A stretch of 64,000 bases of DNA from Atriophallophorus winterbourni. Its lineage: Eukaryota; Platyhelminthes; Trematoda; Plagiorchiida; Microphallidae. This document shows positions 11,510 through 24,238 of the stretch, piece by piece. The notes under the pieces were generated by a model. The model worked only from the letters and a program-made list of their open reading frames with translations, made no database searches and had not been told where the DNA came from. Location of the stretch: assembly GCA_013407085.1 (NCBI GenBank), contig JACCGJ010000641.1, forward strand, positions 1-64,000. Reading direction: 5' to 3'. Both the position numbers and the translations under genes were made by a program. The first letter of the stretch is position 1; each line of letters starts with the position of its first letter.

Positions 11510-12510
11510 AGTTCTAGCACCAATTAAATTTATCATTACTGAATTTTCTAGTATTATCTTGAGGAGCTTTGACTGTTGGCGTGAGCTTATGGACACCTTT
11601 TTAAAATCGATTTCCGTTGTAGATTAATAATGCCATTTATCTTGATGATTGCGTATTTGATGCGATGACTTGAAAAGGATGTAAGAGTTTTCTCCAATCT
11701 TTTGAGGTTTAACTCAATCTTCGTCCCGATGCACTCTAAAGTTCAGTTGCATTCATATGGAATTGCTAGAGCTAAATCTGATTCTCTCCCTACAGCTGAT
11801 AAACTTATTCTCAATCGATTCAAAGAACATCAAACAGGGTTGCCACAATAAATTGAAAGACTAATGAGTGGGTCTTTGGAAGATTCGACTCGACTCAATG
11901 AATCCAACAAGGAAAACCATTAGATAGAAATGCGAAAATCACTCCCGTTGAATGGGAAAAGAAGCGTAAGCAAGCGTAAACCGTAGAATCAACAAAACAT
12001 ACAATTTTTGGGAGACTGATCCTGACTATTCTAGTGCTAGATAGATGACACAATTCCACACTATGAAATCCAATGATTAAAATGTTAGGAGCATTGGGTC
12101 ATGACTTACTCTTGGTGTTGATTCACTTCTTATCCTTTCTAGTTTTAACGAATCTGCTGAATTTCTTGGCGAAGGGGCCTGGAAGTTAGAGTGGGAAAGC
12201 AAAATAACATTGAGAATAATTAGCTCACAATGAGCGGCATAGCGGATAAATAAGTGAAACAGCTTATAATCATGCTTGCTATTTATTCACCGCTTTGCAA
12301 AACAGTGATTTCGAAGAAGAAAACTCAGGACCATTGACCCAGAGATTCAAAATTTCAAGGACATAATATATCGTTTTCAAACGCATCTAGCGGTGATTGA
12401 AAGTTATTACTTTATAAATAAAAAGCACGGGATTGACTTTATTTTTGAAAACTTTTCAGTGTGACGAACGTATGAACTTAAAATTGATAACAGATGCCTC
12501 AAAACAACTG
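11510..12510. other. No recognised feature
   Basis: AT-rich spacer between the CR1-like 3' tail and a family A copy. Confidence 0.5.
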
Positions 12511-12514
12511 ATCT

Positions 12515-12755
12515 AACGAGCATCTTTGTTCATGAACATGGGTTTAAACTCATCTGCATATGTTGGGCACACGTGATTGAATAGATTGCTCGTATCAACT
12601 TTATCCAACAGTGGCATACAAGCCAAACTTGTTTTTTATTCCTCCACTGTTTTAATTGCATTCGGATTTTGGTTGTAATGTCCCTACTTGCTGAAGGCCT
12701 ACAGCACGAAACCGGTCCAGGGGTGTGTTTGATGGAACTGCATGCATGTAAGTTC
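12515..12755 (+). repeat. Family A copy with damaged hammerhead (12681-12724)
   Basis: Full-length unit: gggtttaaactcatctgc, gtgattgaatagattg, ttatccaacagtggcata, then CCCUAC at 12682, a core altered to UUGCUGA, ACAGCAC, GAAACCGGUC and CAGGGG. Stem I mostly survives; stem II and the core do not. Confidence 0.65.
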
Positions 12756-12984
12756 GTTTGAATCCAAATATATGGGGCTGTTCAGAATGATGATTGCTCT
12801 CACAAAAATATTCAAAACATCCATAAAAATTGAACAAAGACCATTCAGTTCAAAAGGTATACTCGTAAGCCACTGAAAAATAGGGTTCTTACAAAAAACC
12901 ATGATTTTAAATACAGAATCACAAATGATGTTTGGTCAAACACTAAAGAAGCACATAAACGAAAAATATATTTTAATGCTCACA

Positions 12985-13385
12985 TACCCATATCTTACAC
13001 ACCACTACCGGTTACTGGCTGTTTGCTGTCATCAGATGAAGACAGTAAGATAAGGTTCAGTGAGCCTTGAAACTGTGATATAGTGGTAAACAAAAGGTAT
13101 ACTTGTATGTTACTGTTAAATAGAGATAGGGATGTGAGCACCAAAATATATCGGCCGTTTATAAGTGCTTTGACTGCTTGACCAATAATCACCTTGTGAT
13201 TCTGTATTTGAACGTCGTGGTTCTTTGTAAGAAACCTATATATCAGTGGCATGCATGTATTCCATTTGTTCAGTACTATACCACTTTTTCTAGGCTCACT
13301 GAACCTAAACTTACTGTCTCCACCTAGCAGCCAGTAACCGGTATTGGTGTGTAAAGGGATGGGGATGTGAGCACCAAAATACATT
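12985..13385. repeat. Family C inverted pair
   Basis: Left arm 12985-13120 and right arm 13245-13378 are reverse complements (cttacacaccactaccggtt versus aaccggtattggtgtgtaa; ggttcagtgagcct versus aggctcactgaacc). Left hammerhead-like motif 13000-13043 (-): CUGAUGA present, GAAA changed to GUAA. Right motif 13317-13351 (+): core deleted. Confidence 0.65.
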
Positions 13386-13984
13386 GACCATTCAATTCAA
13401 TTCAATTTAGTTGGTCTAAAATGCATACAGCTTTACTGAAAACCACTGAATCATATGTGAAGTACGAATACTGTAACTAAACAGTTCAAGTATCAGGTAA
13501 AAATCTAATAGGCAAAAATCGTTTTCGCTTTCACAGTGAGCTAACTTATGTTTATCCCTGGATTCATTATGTATAGTTTTATTCATGCATGGTTTAAGGG
13601 CCGAAAAGGCATCAATATATCTTCTGGGGGGAGTTCACATTATACTCAAGTAGATTGTTCCACGTGAAACAAACTCGAACGGCAATAAAATTATACCTAC
13701 AGTTGAGTCGTAATTGAGAGACAGTCAGTGTCAATATGTAAGCCCTGTCTTACGGGAGCTGGGAAGATTAAATTAGCTTTAAAATGGTGATTTGCGGTCA
13801 AAGTCAAATCCTCTCGCAAACTAATACGTTTAGGCTAGTAATTCGCTCATTACAAGGTTTCCAGTTGTGTCTAGCGTCATGTTTTGTGGCTCGATGGTAT
13901 ATTCATTGCAAAGTCTTACCTGAATTTTCCACGTACGTATTTATTTTATGGGAAATCGTCTGTTTTGAAAACCGCCCTAAAATT

Positions 13985-14245
13985 CTCTTTAGAAGTGACA
14001 ATTTCTATGATGTTTTCTGATAGAAAAATTTGTAGTGTCTCGATATTTTAGAGCGTTGCTTATCCACACACTCAAGTCCTTTAGTTCCATAGTCCACGAG
14101 AGATTATGCCAACCAAGTGCATTTTGAAACCGTACATATTTTCCAACATTCAACATGTGATAGTTTTTGATGTTGAATAATAGATTATTGAGTTTTCGTT
14201 GAAGATTCGAGTAAGCCTTCCTGAATTTATGCAACTCAAATCAAA
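13985..14245 (-). pseudogene. CR1-like RT thumb fragment
   Basis: YHMLNVGKYVRFQNALG, LSWTMELKDLSVWISNALKY, parallels LHFGKNV..YRLG...L..S.EKDLGVWISGNLK of the 56.3-57.2-kb copy. Closest to the fragment at 36.07-36.33 kb. Confidence 0.6.
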
Positions 14246-14249
14246 CCAA

Positions 14250-16360
14250 CATAGTCACTTTGGGCTAAACAGGCTAACATACGTTTGAAGGTCTCCTTGA
14301 TCCGCTTGGTCGTGGAGACAGGTTCGGAGGGTCCTGAGAAAAACGGACAACTTGTTTATTTTAACAGAAAATAAAAAAGAACTTTCAGTACATAATATTT
14401 TTGTCCCTGGTATGCAATATCATCTCCATAGACTTGATGTAACCTGGGTTACCGTCAGGTTGTCTAGGCCTGGACAGTTGTAAGGATCATAAATGAATGT
14501 GAGGTCATTAAGGTGGCTTTGATATTCTGCATTGCATACAAAACTGACGCCAAAATTTATACGCAGCATAAGCCTTTTCATTTGGAATTCCCCACTTTCA
14601 TGCCAACAATTTGTCAGCACAAATCTGACCTATATTTGCACTTCGATCACGTTACTCATCCAATGCAAGAAAAAAGTTTCATGGTTTTAATTGTAACTGG
14701 ACTCGCAATATTCACGAGAGTGAAACGTTTTGAACAGTACCGATAAATGTAAAATATCATAGCGTGGCCGTCATACATAGAATAAGGCCGAGAAATTCTA
14801 TCTCACTGTGTGCACATCATCAGGATTATTTCACATTGGAGCGTCGAGTTTCAGTGTGAATAATGAAAAACTAATGTTAAAGCCTACTGGGCGCAACCTA
14901 CAAATAAAACTGATGTACTAAATAAAAAGTAAATATATCGGCGACAGTAGTGTTTCAGATGAAAAACATCCAGCCCGTATGTGTGAACTATTGTTTTTCT
15001 AATGACTTGATAGCTGAATAACTTTACAAGGTCGGAAGAGAGTATTAAGTATTCTGCGTCTAAAGATCAAACCGCTTAGAACTCTACATTTTCCTATGGG
15101 TCTACAGCTGAAATATTCTGCCTCGGTCGACGAATGGCAAATTCGAAAAACGCCAATATCCCCGACGTTTAAGAAGCGTGGTAATTTCTGGATACAGTGA
15201 GTCATATATTGACTGAAAGCTAGTAACCCTCCTTTGCATGTACTGAACAAAGTTTGTATCTATCAATTTTCTTCCTGTTGTTCATCTGATAAGCATCGAT
15301 TAACAATGACGCAAAACCAGAAATGTATTGCACCGCTAATAGGAAGAGCCTATAGAGAACTTAATTGTTCGCCGATGTTGCACTTGTCATGCTCTAAAAT
15401 ACCATAACAGAAGCAACACAAAGACAACTTTTATTTAAAACCTACTAAGAGCTTATGGCAAGGACGCGCTGAGAAAACAGATGAATTGTTTGGGACTTAC
15501 GGGAAAGCAACCGGTGAGCTCATCACAAGACCGAATGGAACCAAGTAGTTTTGTTGAGGGTCCATGTCCCACCAGGATCTGGATGCTTACATGATTAATT
15601 GCTTTACCACCATTTAGCTTGGCGAAATCTAATCTCGCTGCCCACAAGTGATACGTATCAGCAAGTACGTAATCGACAAATTAATTAGCCTTTGTTTTCA
15701 TTAACGTCACACGTATGGCGTTCTTGTATAATATTGGTAATTTTAAAAGTTAATATTCTGATTATATTATATATCCCAGTGTTGGGAAGATATGATTTAG
15801 ACGCTTGATCATATTGTATTCCCGTAATGAAATTTTTGTGTTGTGGAATAGCACTTTTTACGAAAAATTTTGTGGTTTTCTCAAAGCTCCACATATTGTA
15901 GTATCGATATAAAAATAATGAACATACAAATACCTTCTGACCGCTTTCATTCTCCAAAATCGATTGATTTCGCTAAAACGAAAAAAATGATGGTCAGTGA
16001 ACAGGAATTAAATGCGGTTAACTAACATTATTTAGTCGCTAATATAATTTATCGGAAATTCGACCGTTGAGGAGTTATAATCACGACCTTTTGGATGATC
16101 TACAGAACAACATCCTTGGGTATGATACAAGAGCACAAAACGCCGAAACGTCCAACGACGACCATCCTGAAGCAACAAGGATTCAGGAATCTGAAGGATG
16201 TATAAGAACGGTTCGCGCGTCAATACTCTCGGAGTCATGATGAGATTGGCAACGTCAGCCGCCATCGAAAGATATGCAACTCATCGAGGTCAGTCAAAGA
16301 AACCTAATGTGGTGATGTCTTGAAGTTGACTGGTTGGAATGAAATCGATTGACAAATCAG
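14250..16360. other. Spacer with unassigned open frames
   Basis: Frames at 14999-15250 (-), 15500-15640 (-), 15685-15957 (-) and 16032-16265 (-) are not recognised. Repeat E lies at its right end. Confidence 0.4.
15500..15640 (-). CDS. Possible exon of an unknown gene (uncertain)
   Basis: Minus strand reads ARLDFAKLNGGKAINHVSIQ, ILVGHGPSTKLLGSIRSCDE, LTGCFP followed by a consensus donor GTAAGT. A possible acceptor is gtgggcag. No partner exon was identified. Confidence 0.15.
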
Positions 16361-16364
16361 ATCA

Positions 16365-17290
16365 AATTCTAAAAAGTCTGATGTTCCGATATGCAATAAG
16401 AACTCCCCATACGTGCTGAGCGTGATATCTAGAATCGTTAGCGAGTCCCAAGAAAGCCTGCTTGATAGCAAATGGAAACACGACCTCGAGAAATGGTCTA
16501 AACTTTGCCACCTAATACAAATCGACCATGTAATCACAGACAAAGTGACTCGTCTAATGCGCCACTCAACTTCAGCTCATATTGGTCAACCTCGCTTGCT
16601 AAAGTTCACAATGAAATGTGAGGCTGATATCGAGAACGTACTGCTGAATGCGTACCGACTCAAGACAGAACCCGACTCAAACTGCCGCATATATCCCGAT
16701 GTACCATGGTGGGAAAGAAGTGGTAGCTTGAATGCCAGGAGAAATACGGTATCAAGAAGTATTGTTATACTAGATGTACCAAAAAATACTTCCCGAGCAT
16801 CGATTCAGAAAACCGCAGAGCACGACTTCAAGCAGTGGCGCTACATTGATTGTTCTCCTGAAAATTCTAATGCCGTTGTTGTGGACACTTTTCGAGTTTC
16901 TTATTCGCCAAAATATAAAGAAGATTGACCGATACCCCTGAAGATTACGTTCTTGACCAGCGCAATGGCCGAAATTGTAAGGTCTGAATGGTAAAAATGC
17001 AAACGAACAATACCCAAGGATGTTAGACTTAGCCCACCCAAACCCAATGTCATAAGTCAAATACTCCCTCGTCTGGAGACAGTATATAGCAGCGTTTCCA
17101 TCCAATACATCAAAAAACGTCGTACGTGAGGCTCAAATCGCGTCGGACCGAGCAATTCACACCGAAACCTAATTGTAGTGGTAGTACGATTCGTAATCAA
17201 GCAAGATGGTATCGCCAGCTCAACTTCGCCCGAAGTGTTCGGGTATTCTGTCTTTATAAGGTGATCTTCAGTTTCTCTCATCGTCATCGT
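16365..17290 (+). pseudogene. CR1-like LINE ORF1 fragment
   Basis: An open stretch 16413-16928, then the same frame to about 17260 with three stops. Seen: SESQESLLDSKWKHDLEKWS, VTRLMRHSTSAHIGQPRLLK, IENVLLNAYRLKTEPDS, RIYPDVPWWERS, SIVILDVPKNTSRAS, EHDFKQWRYI, IPLKITFLTSAMAE, IPKDVRLSPPKPN. The order PRLLK..YRLK..IYPD..WER followed by SIVI.xVP..  and PLKITF..DVRLSPPKPN looks like two consecutive RNA-binding modules of a LINE ORF1 protein. The copy at 43.2-44.0 kb (-) is a close relative. Confidence 0.6.
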
Positions 17291-17299
17291 TTGCTTTCA

Positions 17300-18430
17300 A
17301 AGTCACGCAGCTCAATGTTCGGTTACTCATGGGTACTTACATATGTATCTGGGGTGTGTTGATTAAATGACTGTGATGTGGGGTGCAACACTCCGAGGAA
17401 TTTCGTAAATTACGCGTTAATACTCTCACCGGTTGTACATAAACAGACATTTTGCTTTCTACACTTATGCGAATTCGTAGCACTACTTAGACTGCATTTC
17501 ACGTTCATCAGATTTGCCAATTTAATGGCATTTCAGTTTTACGGGTGATTTTTTTTATTCGGATTATAATGAAAAGGATTTTTCTATTCCTTCTCAGGCC
17601 AATAAGCTCATAGGCCCGGTTTCGATCTCCGCTTCCGTAACAAAAGTGGTAAAGTTGATATATCACCCAATGATCAGTGTACTAGGGATTGTAGAACGTA
17701 TTGGCACGAATTTTTTCGGCACTCCATTCGCCCCCGGATAAGGTAGAGAATGAGCATAAAGGAACATTTTCCCACAATTCATTCAGATTGAAGCATGCCC
17801 GTTTTTCCACTGAATACCATACTCACATTCTGATTATGATTCTGGGCATTCATACGTTTCGCGGTGAGACAACATATAGTTAATTTTTTGCATAAGAGAG
17901 CTCAAATTCAAGTAACATACACATCACGGATTCATCGAGAATGCAAGATTTTTATTTGAGAAAATGGTACCAACCTCAAGTATTTTCTGATGTGCATAAT
18001 TCTGTATACTTGAATTTGGTGGAGAATTTCCTGAAACACTTTTGCGCTGTGAAAAATATAGTTATGCAAAGATTAACAAATGATATCAGGTCAATGATTG
18101 AAATAAAAAAAATTTGTGTGTTATCAAATTCGACATTTGGAGAATAAATAAGCTGAAGCAGATTCAAAATAAACCTCAAATGAATGATTAGTATTGCAAT
18201 ACATTAACATATTACTTTGTTTGTTGTTCACATCCCTGTGCTTACAATTGATTGTTTAGTTCGGATTGATTGCTCTAATCAGATGGAGACCGTTCATCGC
18301 TCGTGAACGAGTGGTAAAGCGGTAAACAATGTTTTGTTTGAAGCCTCTCTTAAAAGTTTAAAACGAAATGACAGAGCTATGCTGGGTCAAATGTTGGAGC
18401 ACTTATAATCGATCGATAGATTATGTTGCA
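17300..18430. other. No recognised feature
   Basis: Short AT-rich frames only. Confidence 0.5.
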
Positions 18431-18434
18431 CACA

Positions 18435-18550
18435 TACACCGGGTTCACTCTCCACTATCGGTTGGAGGCTGTTTCCGATAATCAGTGGGAAGCCAGTAAA
18501 AGTATTTTAGGTAAGCCTTAAAACAGGTACCTAGTGGAAACTAAGATTGA
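18435..18550 (-). repeat. Family C fragment, decayed
   Basis: ctccactatcggttggagg, ctgtttccgataatcagtgg, gaagccagtaaaag follow the family C minus-strand order; the core and GAAA are both mutated. Confidence 0.4.
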
Positions 18551-18554
18551 GTTC

Positions 18555-20225
18555 GAAGCCCCGATATGTAGAGTACTGATAAAAACACATTTTACATTGT
18601 TTTCAAACGTTTTTCACGCTACTCGCTTTTACATAAGTGCGATTAGATGCAGTGAACGATAAAGTCTCCTGCAAAGACTCTGGCTCTATCTGAATGATGC
18701 CTTCGTGAAACGACCTGTAGGCTGGTAATTCACCCTTTGTGTTCTGGTAGATTTGTGAATTAGAATTATTATTTTACGTGGATATTACAGGGATACAGGT
18801 AGCCTATCTTACTTTCTGATAAATCACATTCGGTACCATATCCACTACAGTGCATATAAGGCGCTCTACCTAGGGGAAGGAACTCCAATGAGAAGGCGCT
18901 TCACTTATGACAATGAATCTGCGTCAGAAGAATGGCGTTAGTCAGAATCGAGAACGTGATTAATCAGCAGTATGAAACCCTTATCTCTTTGAAATGGAAT
19001 AAAAAACTTGGAGCTCAAATATTGGATGTTCTTTATTCGGTGTTCGCTGAGCTTGCATAGTGGGTTACGGACCTTTTGTCACCAAACAAGATGACATCAT
19101 CATTGTACTGTTTTTCGAAGCAAAAGAGCCTAGAAGTTTGGCGCCTTTATACCACTTTCTTCATTGTGCCTGGTCAATAAAGAACAATCACCATCTCTGA
19201 TTGATCGTGCTAATAAACAGCCTTTTAAAATCTTGGAGCTGCCGAGTAGTGCAGATTAAGACAAGTTCATTATCTTATTTACCTATCGCATTATGACAGC
19301 GATCAAGATCAAATGGCACTGTGGTTCACATGTGTAGTGCTAAACGTGTGGCTAATCGATTTCTTTCAAGGTTATTTTTATGAAATTAGTTAATTTTGTT
19401 CATGGATTTATTAGAGGAACCATACTTCCACAACTGCACCTCCCATTTTCGAAACCGATTCACGCGATTTTCTGGCCTGAAGAGAAAAGCGTCATGTTTA
19501 CTGGAATGCATGAGTGATGTATTTCGTCTAAGCTTGAGAGAATTTCGGCTTGAGCATTAAGGTATCGTGAATACATGTGAATGCTTGATGTCTGCGTGAT
19601 ATTGCTATTTTGAAAGGAATTCAGTAAATTATCATTTTGATTGTTAGTTACAAGCCATGAGTTTGTTTTAAAATTGACTACACCGAGGTTGGTGTTTAAA
19701 CCGAATAACTTGCTGGGCCTTGTAGCTTGATTAGTAGCTGAAGCTTTCTCGCAACCGAAAGGGAAAGTGAATCAACATTATAGAATTGGTCAATTATTTT
19801 CCAGTTCGATTATTAGTTAAATTACAATACTCGCTTGAGCAACGCTCATGAATACCATTTGATCGGTTTTGATTATCACACAGCTAGTTTGAGATTCTGT
19901 TTATTTTGACGAATACACCGGGAGGAATGGGGATTAGGAATACTAATCTACTCGGCAATGAAATTTACTCAACCAAATTCATTCAAAATACTCCACGTGT
20001 TTCATGTACACAAAGGGCTACGCATCAGGTTAACACTGCAGTTAATAGCGGGGATATTCGCGACGTATTTCAGCAAACGGTGCAGACGTATAATAAATAT
20101 GACGTATTTTGGTCCAGGTTAATAGGTAGCCTCTAATGAATAATTGTGCTGATGAGACATTGAAAATTCGATCTCTCCCTTTAAAAGCTACCGGGACAAT
20201 TTTGATTACCTGGTATTATGTTAGT
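18555..20225. other. No recognised feature
   Basis: Spacer up to the left end of the 3-kb duplicated segment. Confidence 0.5.
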
Positions 20226-20334
20226 TTTGAGTTTTCAACTATGTTGAATAATTTTTGACATGTCATTAGATTGTGAGTAAACACCCGGTGATTCGGAAAC
20301 AAACAGAGTCACAACGCGTTTCAAATCGTGTAAG

Positions 20335-20670
20335 GATTTGGAGCATTGAAGATGTACTCAAGAAACAAGATGAACCCGTTATGCAAGTTGATACGGTAAA
20401 ATGTTTTGTCACAGAGCTGTATAGTCGGTAAATGTACCCATAAATGCAATCGCAAATGAAAATCGTCGAACGACATTTCCCTACACCAAACATATCTCAG
20501 CGAACACTGTACGAAGCCGTGGCATATTTTGATTACTGATGCAAAAGAACCCACGTTATTGAGAAGGAATCAGCTGGAGCAACAGTGACCATATCAGAAA
20601 TGAAGGGATTAAAGTTGTATACGAAATTTGATGGCTCGATTGTGAGAATTATTGTATCAGAGCAACTGGA
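20335..20670 (+). pseudogene. Decayed coding-like stretch of unknown origin (copy 1; copy 2 at 24345-24690)
   Basis: One frame reads EDVLKKQDEPVMQVDTVKCF, VTELYSR, stop, MKIVERHFPTPNISQRTLYE, AVAYFDY, stop, HVIEKESAGATVTISEMKG, LKLYTKFDGSIVRIIVSE. Three stops. In the second copy a one-base insertion shifts the frame earlier. Not recognised. Confidence 0.25.
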
Positions 20671-22034
20671 CCAGGATACTTGAACCAAAGCAGGCTATTC
20701 GATGGCACTACCAAAATCATCAATCTCGGTACACATGGATCAGAATGGACATCAAATTAACTCAAATTGAAATGAAATCAAACTTCAAAGCTCCAAGAAG
20801 CATGTCTGGTTTTCAATTAATAAGAAAAATTGAGATCGGATACAGTACAAATAAATGCGGACGAGTCCCATCGCCGAATCGCGAGGAGAACGCCACAAAA
20901 CTGCCGATGTTACTCGATGCCAATAGCTAGGTCATAAAAGCACTATTCCTCTACATTTATACGGACATGGTTGATCGATAATTAGGACAAATTGCTAACC
21001 TCGAAAGAAGGCCTTGTTTGCGATTCCCGGGAAGGGGATCTGGCGACCGCCGACCACGTTTGTGAAAGCTTCTGAAAATCGAAAGTAAAATAATTTGTGA
21101 ATCGGATGCTTCCCCGACGTCGAGCATTACACGTATTTGAAAATAAACCGAAATAAAATGATTGTGTCACACTGTGATTAAAGCAAAATGTAAAAAATCA
21201 TTATAGGTGAGTGAACTTCAATAAACGTGAAATCAGTCAGTTGTTGTAAAGATTGTTTTTAAACATGGTATAACCCGTAACTCAACATGCATGTAGTACA
21301 TGTAGCAAGGTTATTTAGCTTTGATAACATTCAAGAATGTTGGAAATAAACAGGAGCGTAAAAATCGATAGAATATTGTTAATCACGTTTCAAGAATCCA
21401 CCGTAAACTGTACAACCTGCGTTATGCGGATTTTAAACTTCAAATAAACTGTCCGTGTATGATAATCAAAGCTGTTCAGACGAGGCGTTAACTTAGAATC
21501 TATTCTTCCGAACCCCGCAGTGCCGCTTCTGTTAAAGGATTCGTTCAGAATGTATGTGTGTATCAATTCAAATGCCTAGATTCAGACAAAGTGAAACACA
21601 GTCAGAGACTGGACTCGAGCTAAGATACTGTCAGTTTGCCCAGGCCTGGACAGATATATGTAAGAGAAAATGGCATTGAGAATCTAGCGTGATTTGGTTG
21701 CAGCTTACTACTGTTGGTAGAACCATAAAAAACGATTTATTTGCGCAGCACGGTTTGTTTTAAAATAAACAGTCACGGCCAACCAGCGGGCTCTCACTAA
21801 ATAATTGGCGTTCCACTAACGGGGCGTGTTTAGATGCTTCCTGAGATATTTTTGCCAGTACTCTCGGCTCCTATATCCTTTATGCATAAAAAAGTATGCT
21901 CAAGACCGCAAACTTTAAAATACCGATGTAAAAGCTGCAACCACAGCACTACGTAATTTCTGCCTGAAATCACGAAACACTCATCAGTATATTGAATTTA
22001 TTAGAAAACTGCCTATCTGTTTTGAAGCGCTCTG

Positions 22035-22830
22035 TTTAATAGGGTTCGTACAACGAACCACGATGTTCAAACACAGAATCGCCTTGTGATACCTGGTGAG
22101 ACGCTCGAGGCGATGATGGATGATCAAAGTATTGTGTTGCTCACATCCCCCGCGATTTCACACCACTACCGGTTTCTGTCTGTTTACCGTCATCAGGTAG
22201 AGACAGCAAGATTAGTTTCAGTGAGCATTCTAAAAGTGGAAGGGGGGTAAACAAAGTTAGACTTTGAAGTCACTGTTAAGTAGGATTCATAAAACGAACC
22301 AAGATGTTCAAACAAAGAATCACATAGTGATTCCCGTCACAAAGCTTACTGAACCTGATCTTGGATTCTGTGATTCTGTCACTATGTGATTCTGTGTTTG
22401 AACATCGTGGTTCACTGTACGAACCCGATGTAACAGTGGCATTCAAGTATACACTTTTTTATCATTTATCCACTGTTTCAAGGCTCATTGAACCTAATCT
22501 TACTGTTTCCACCTGAAGACGGCAAACAGCCAGAAATCGGTAGTGAAGTGTAATTTCGGGGATGTGAGAAATACATCACTTTGGTCATCAATAAGCGCCT
22601 TGAGTGCTTGACCACGAGTCACTATGTGATTCTGTGTTTGAACATCGTGGTTTGTTGTACGAACCCTGGGCAACAGTTGCATTCAAGTATACACTTGTTT
22701 ACCACTTATCCACTGTTTCAAGGCTCACTGAACCTAATCGTACTGTCTCCACCTGACGATGGCACAAACAGACATAAAAACATGTTGTGATTGTAAGTGC
22801 GGGAGATGTGAGCAACATATTATTTTGCAA
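22035..22830. repeat. Family C retrozyme-like cluster (one minus, two plus ribozyme motifs)
   Basis: Hammerhead-like motifs at 22160-22204 (-), 22505-22549 (+) and 22745-22790 (+). The two plus copies are in tandem with a 240-bp period; the minus copy makes an inverted pair with the first. Between them lie hairpin-forming stretches (gggttcgtacaacgaacc type and aatcacatagtgatt). At 22160 (-): CUGAUGA, GAAA and CCGG are intact; at 22505 the core reads CUGAAGA; at 22745 it is broken. Confidence 0.65.
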
Positions 22831-23238
22831 ATCTCTTTTTTCTCTTCTTTTATTATTTATCATAATCACGAAACTAGTTGTTATCTGTGGCGATATTTTA
22901 TCATTGATTGAATAAAATATATTGAAAAATCTCTCTCAATGACCCTCGACTGTTAGTACAAACTTACATGTGGTCATGTAAAAGAACAATTGTAAGCTAC
23001 TCACAATGGAGTAAAAACTAGCAAGTTATCTAATTGAAAAACGCGCAAGTTGATGTATGGACTCAAACTTCATTAAATACTGATAATAGATAACAGGTAG
23101 ACACATCACATACCCTCTGAATGAGCGATTATTGAGCTTCACAAGTAACGCTATAGGACAGAGCTATATATTGAAAAGAGTTTATGATTAATCGGGTAAC
23201 CATATTTGTTGTGACCAACAACATGGACATGTTCGGTA

Positions 23239-24238
23239 NNNNNNNNNNNNNNNNNNNNNNNNNNNNNNNNNNNNNNNNNNNNNNNNNNNNNNNNNNNNNN
23301 NNNNNNNNNNNNNNNNNNNNNNNNNNNNNNNNNNNNNNNNNNNNNNNNNNNNNNNNNNNNNNNNNNNNNNNNNNNNNNNNNNNNNNNNNNNNNNNNNNNN
23401 NNNNNNNNNNNNNNNNNNNNNNNNNNNNNNNNNNNNNNNNNNNNNNNNNNNNNNNNNNNNNNNNNNNNNNNNNNNNNNNNNNNNNNNNNNNNNNNNNNNN
23501 NNNNNNNNNNNNNNNNNNNNNNNNNNNNNNNNNNNNNNNNNNNNNNNNNNNNNNNNNNNNNNNNNNNNNNNNNNNNNNNNNNNNNNNNNNNNNNNNNNNN
23601 NNNNNNNNNNNNNNNNNNNNNNNNNNNNNNNNNNNNNNNNNNNNNNNNNNNNNNNNNNNNNNNNNNNNNNNNNNNNNNNNNNNNNNNNNNNNNNNNNNNN
23701 NNNNNNNNNNNNNNNNNNNNNNNNNNNNNNNNNNNNNNNNNNNNNNNNNNNNNNNNNNNNNNNNNNNNNNNNNNNNNNNNNNNNNNNNNNNNNNNNNNNN
23801 NNNNNNNNNNNNNNNNNNNNNNNNNNNNNNNNNNNNNNNNNNNNNNNNNNNNNNNNNNNNNNNNNNNNNNNNNNNNNNNNNNNNNNNNNNNNNNNNNNNN
23901 NNNNNNNNNNNNNNNNNNNNNNNNNNNNNNNNNNNNNNNNNNNNNNNNNNNNNNNNNNNNNNNNNNNNNNNNNNNNNNNNNNNNNNNNNNNNNNNNNNNN
24001 NNNNNNNNNNNNNNNNNNNNNNNNNNNNNNNNNNNNNNNNNNNNNNNNNNNNNNNNNNNNNNNNNNNNNNNNNNNNNNNNNNNNNNNNNNNNNNNNNNNN
24101 NNNNNNNNNNNNNNNNNNNNNNNNNNNNNNNNNNNNNNNNNNNNNNNNNNNNNNNNNNNNNNNNNNNNNNNNNNNNNNNNNNNNNNNNNNNNNNNNNNNN
24201 NNNNNNNNNNNNNNNNNNNNNNNNNNNNNNNNNNNNNN
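23239..24238. other. Assembly gap (1000 N)
   Basis: Exactly 1000 N, so a placeholder length and not a measured distance. Open frames spanning it are artefacts. Confidence 0.99.

Larger units (their letters stand above)
20226..23238. repeat. 3-kb duplicated segment, copy 1
   Basis: Matches 24239-27235 over its full length with small indels and scattered substitutions (a few percent by eye). It contains a decayed coding-like stretch (about 20335-20670), unannotated sequence to 22030, and a family C cluster. The right end is hidden by the N gap. Confidence 0.85.

Noticed and set aside
14800..14840. Possible hammerhead (cacatcatcagg)
   Set aside because: Only the core on one strand fits; no GAAA or pairing stems follow.
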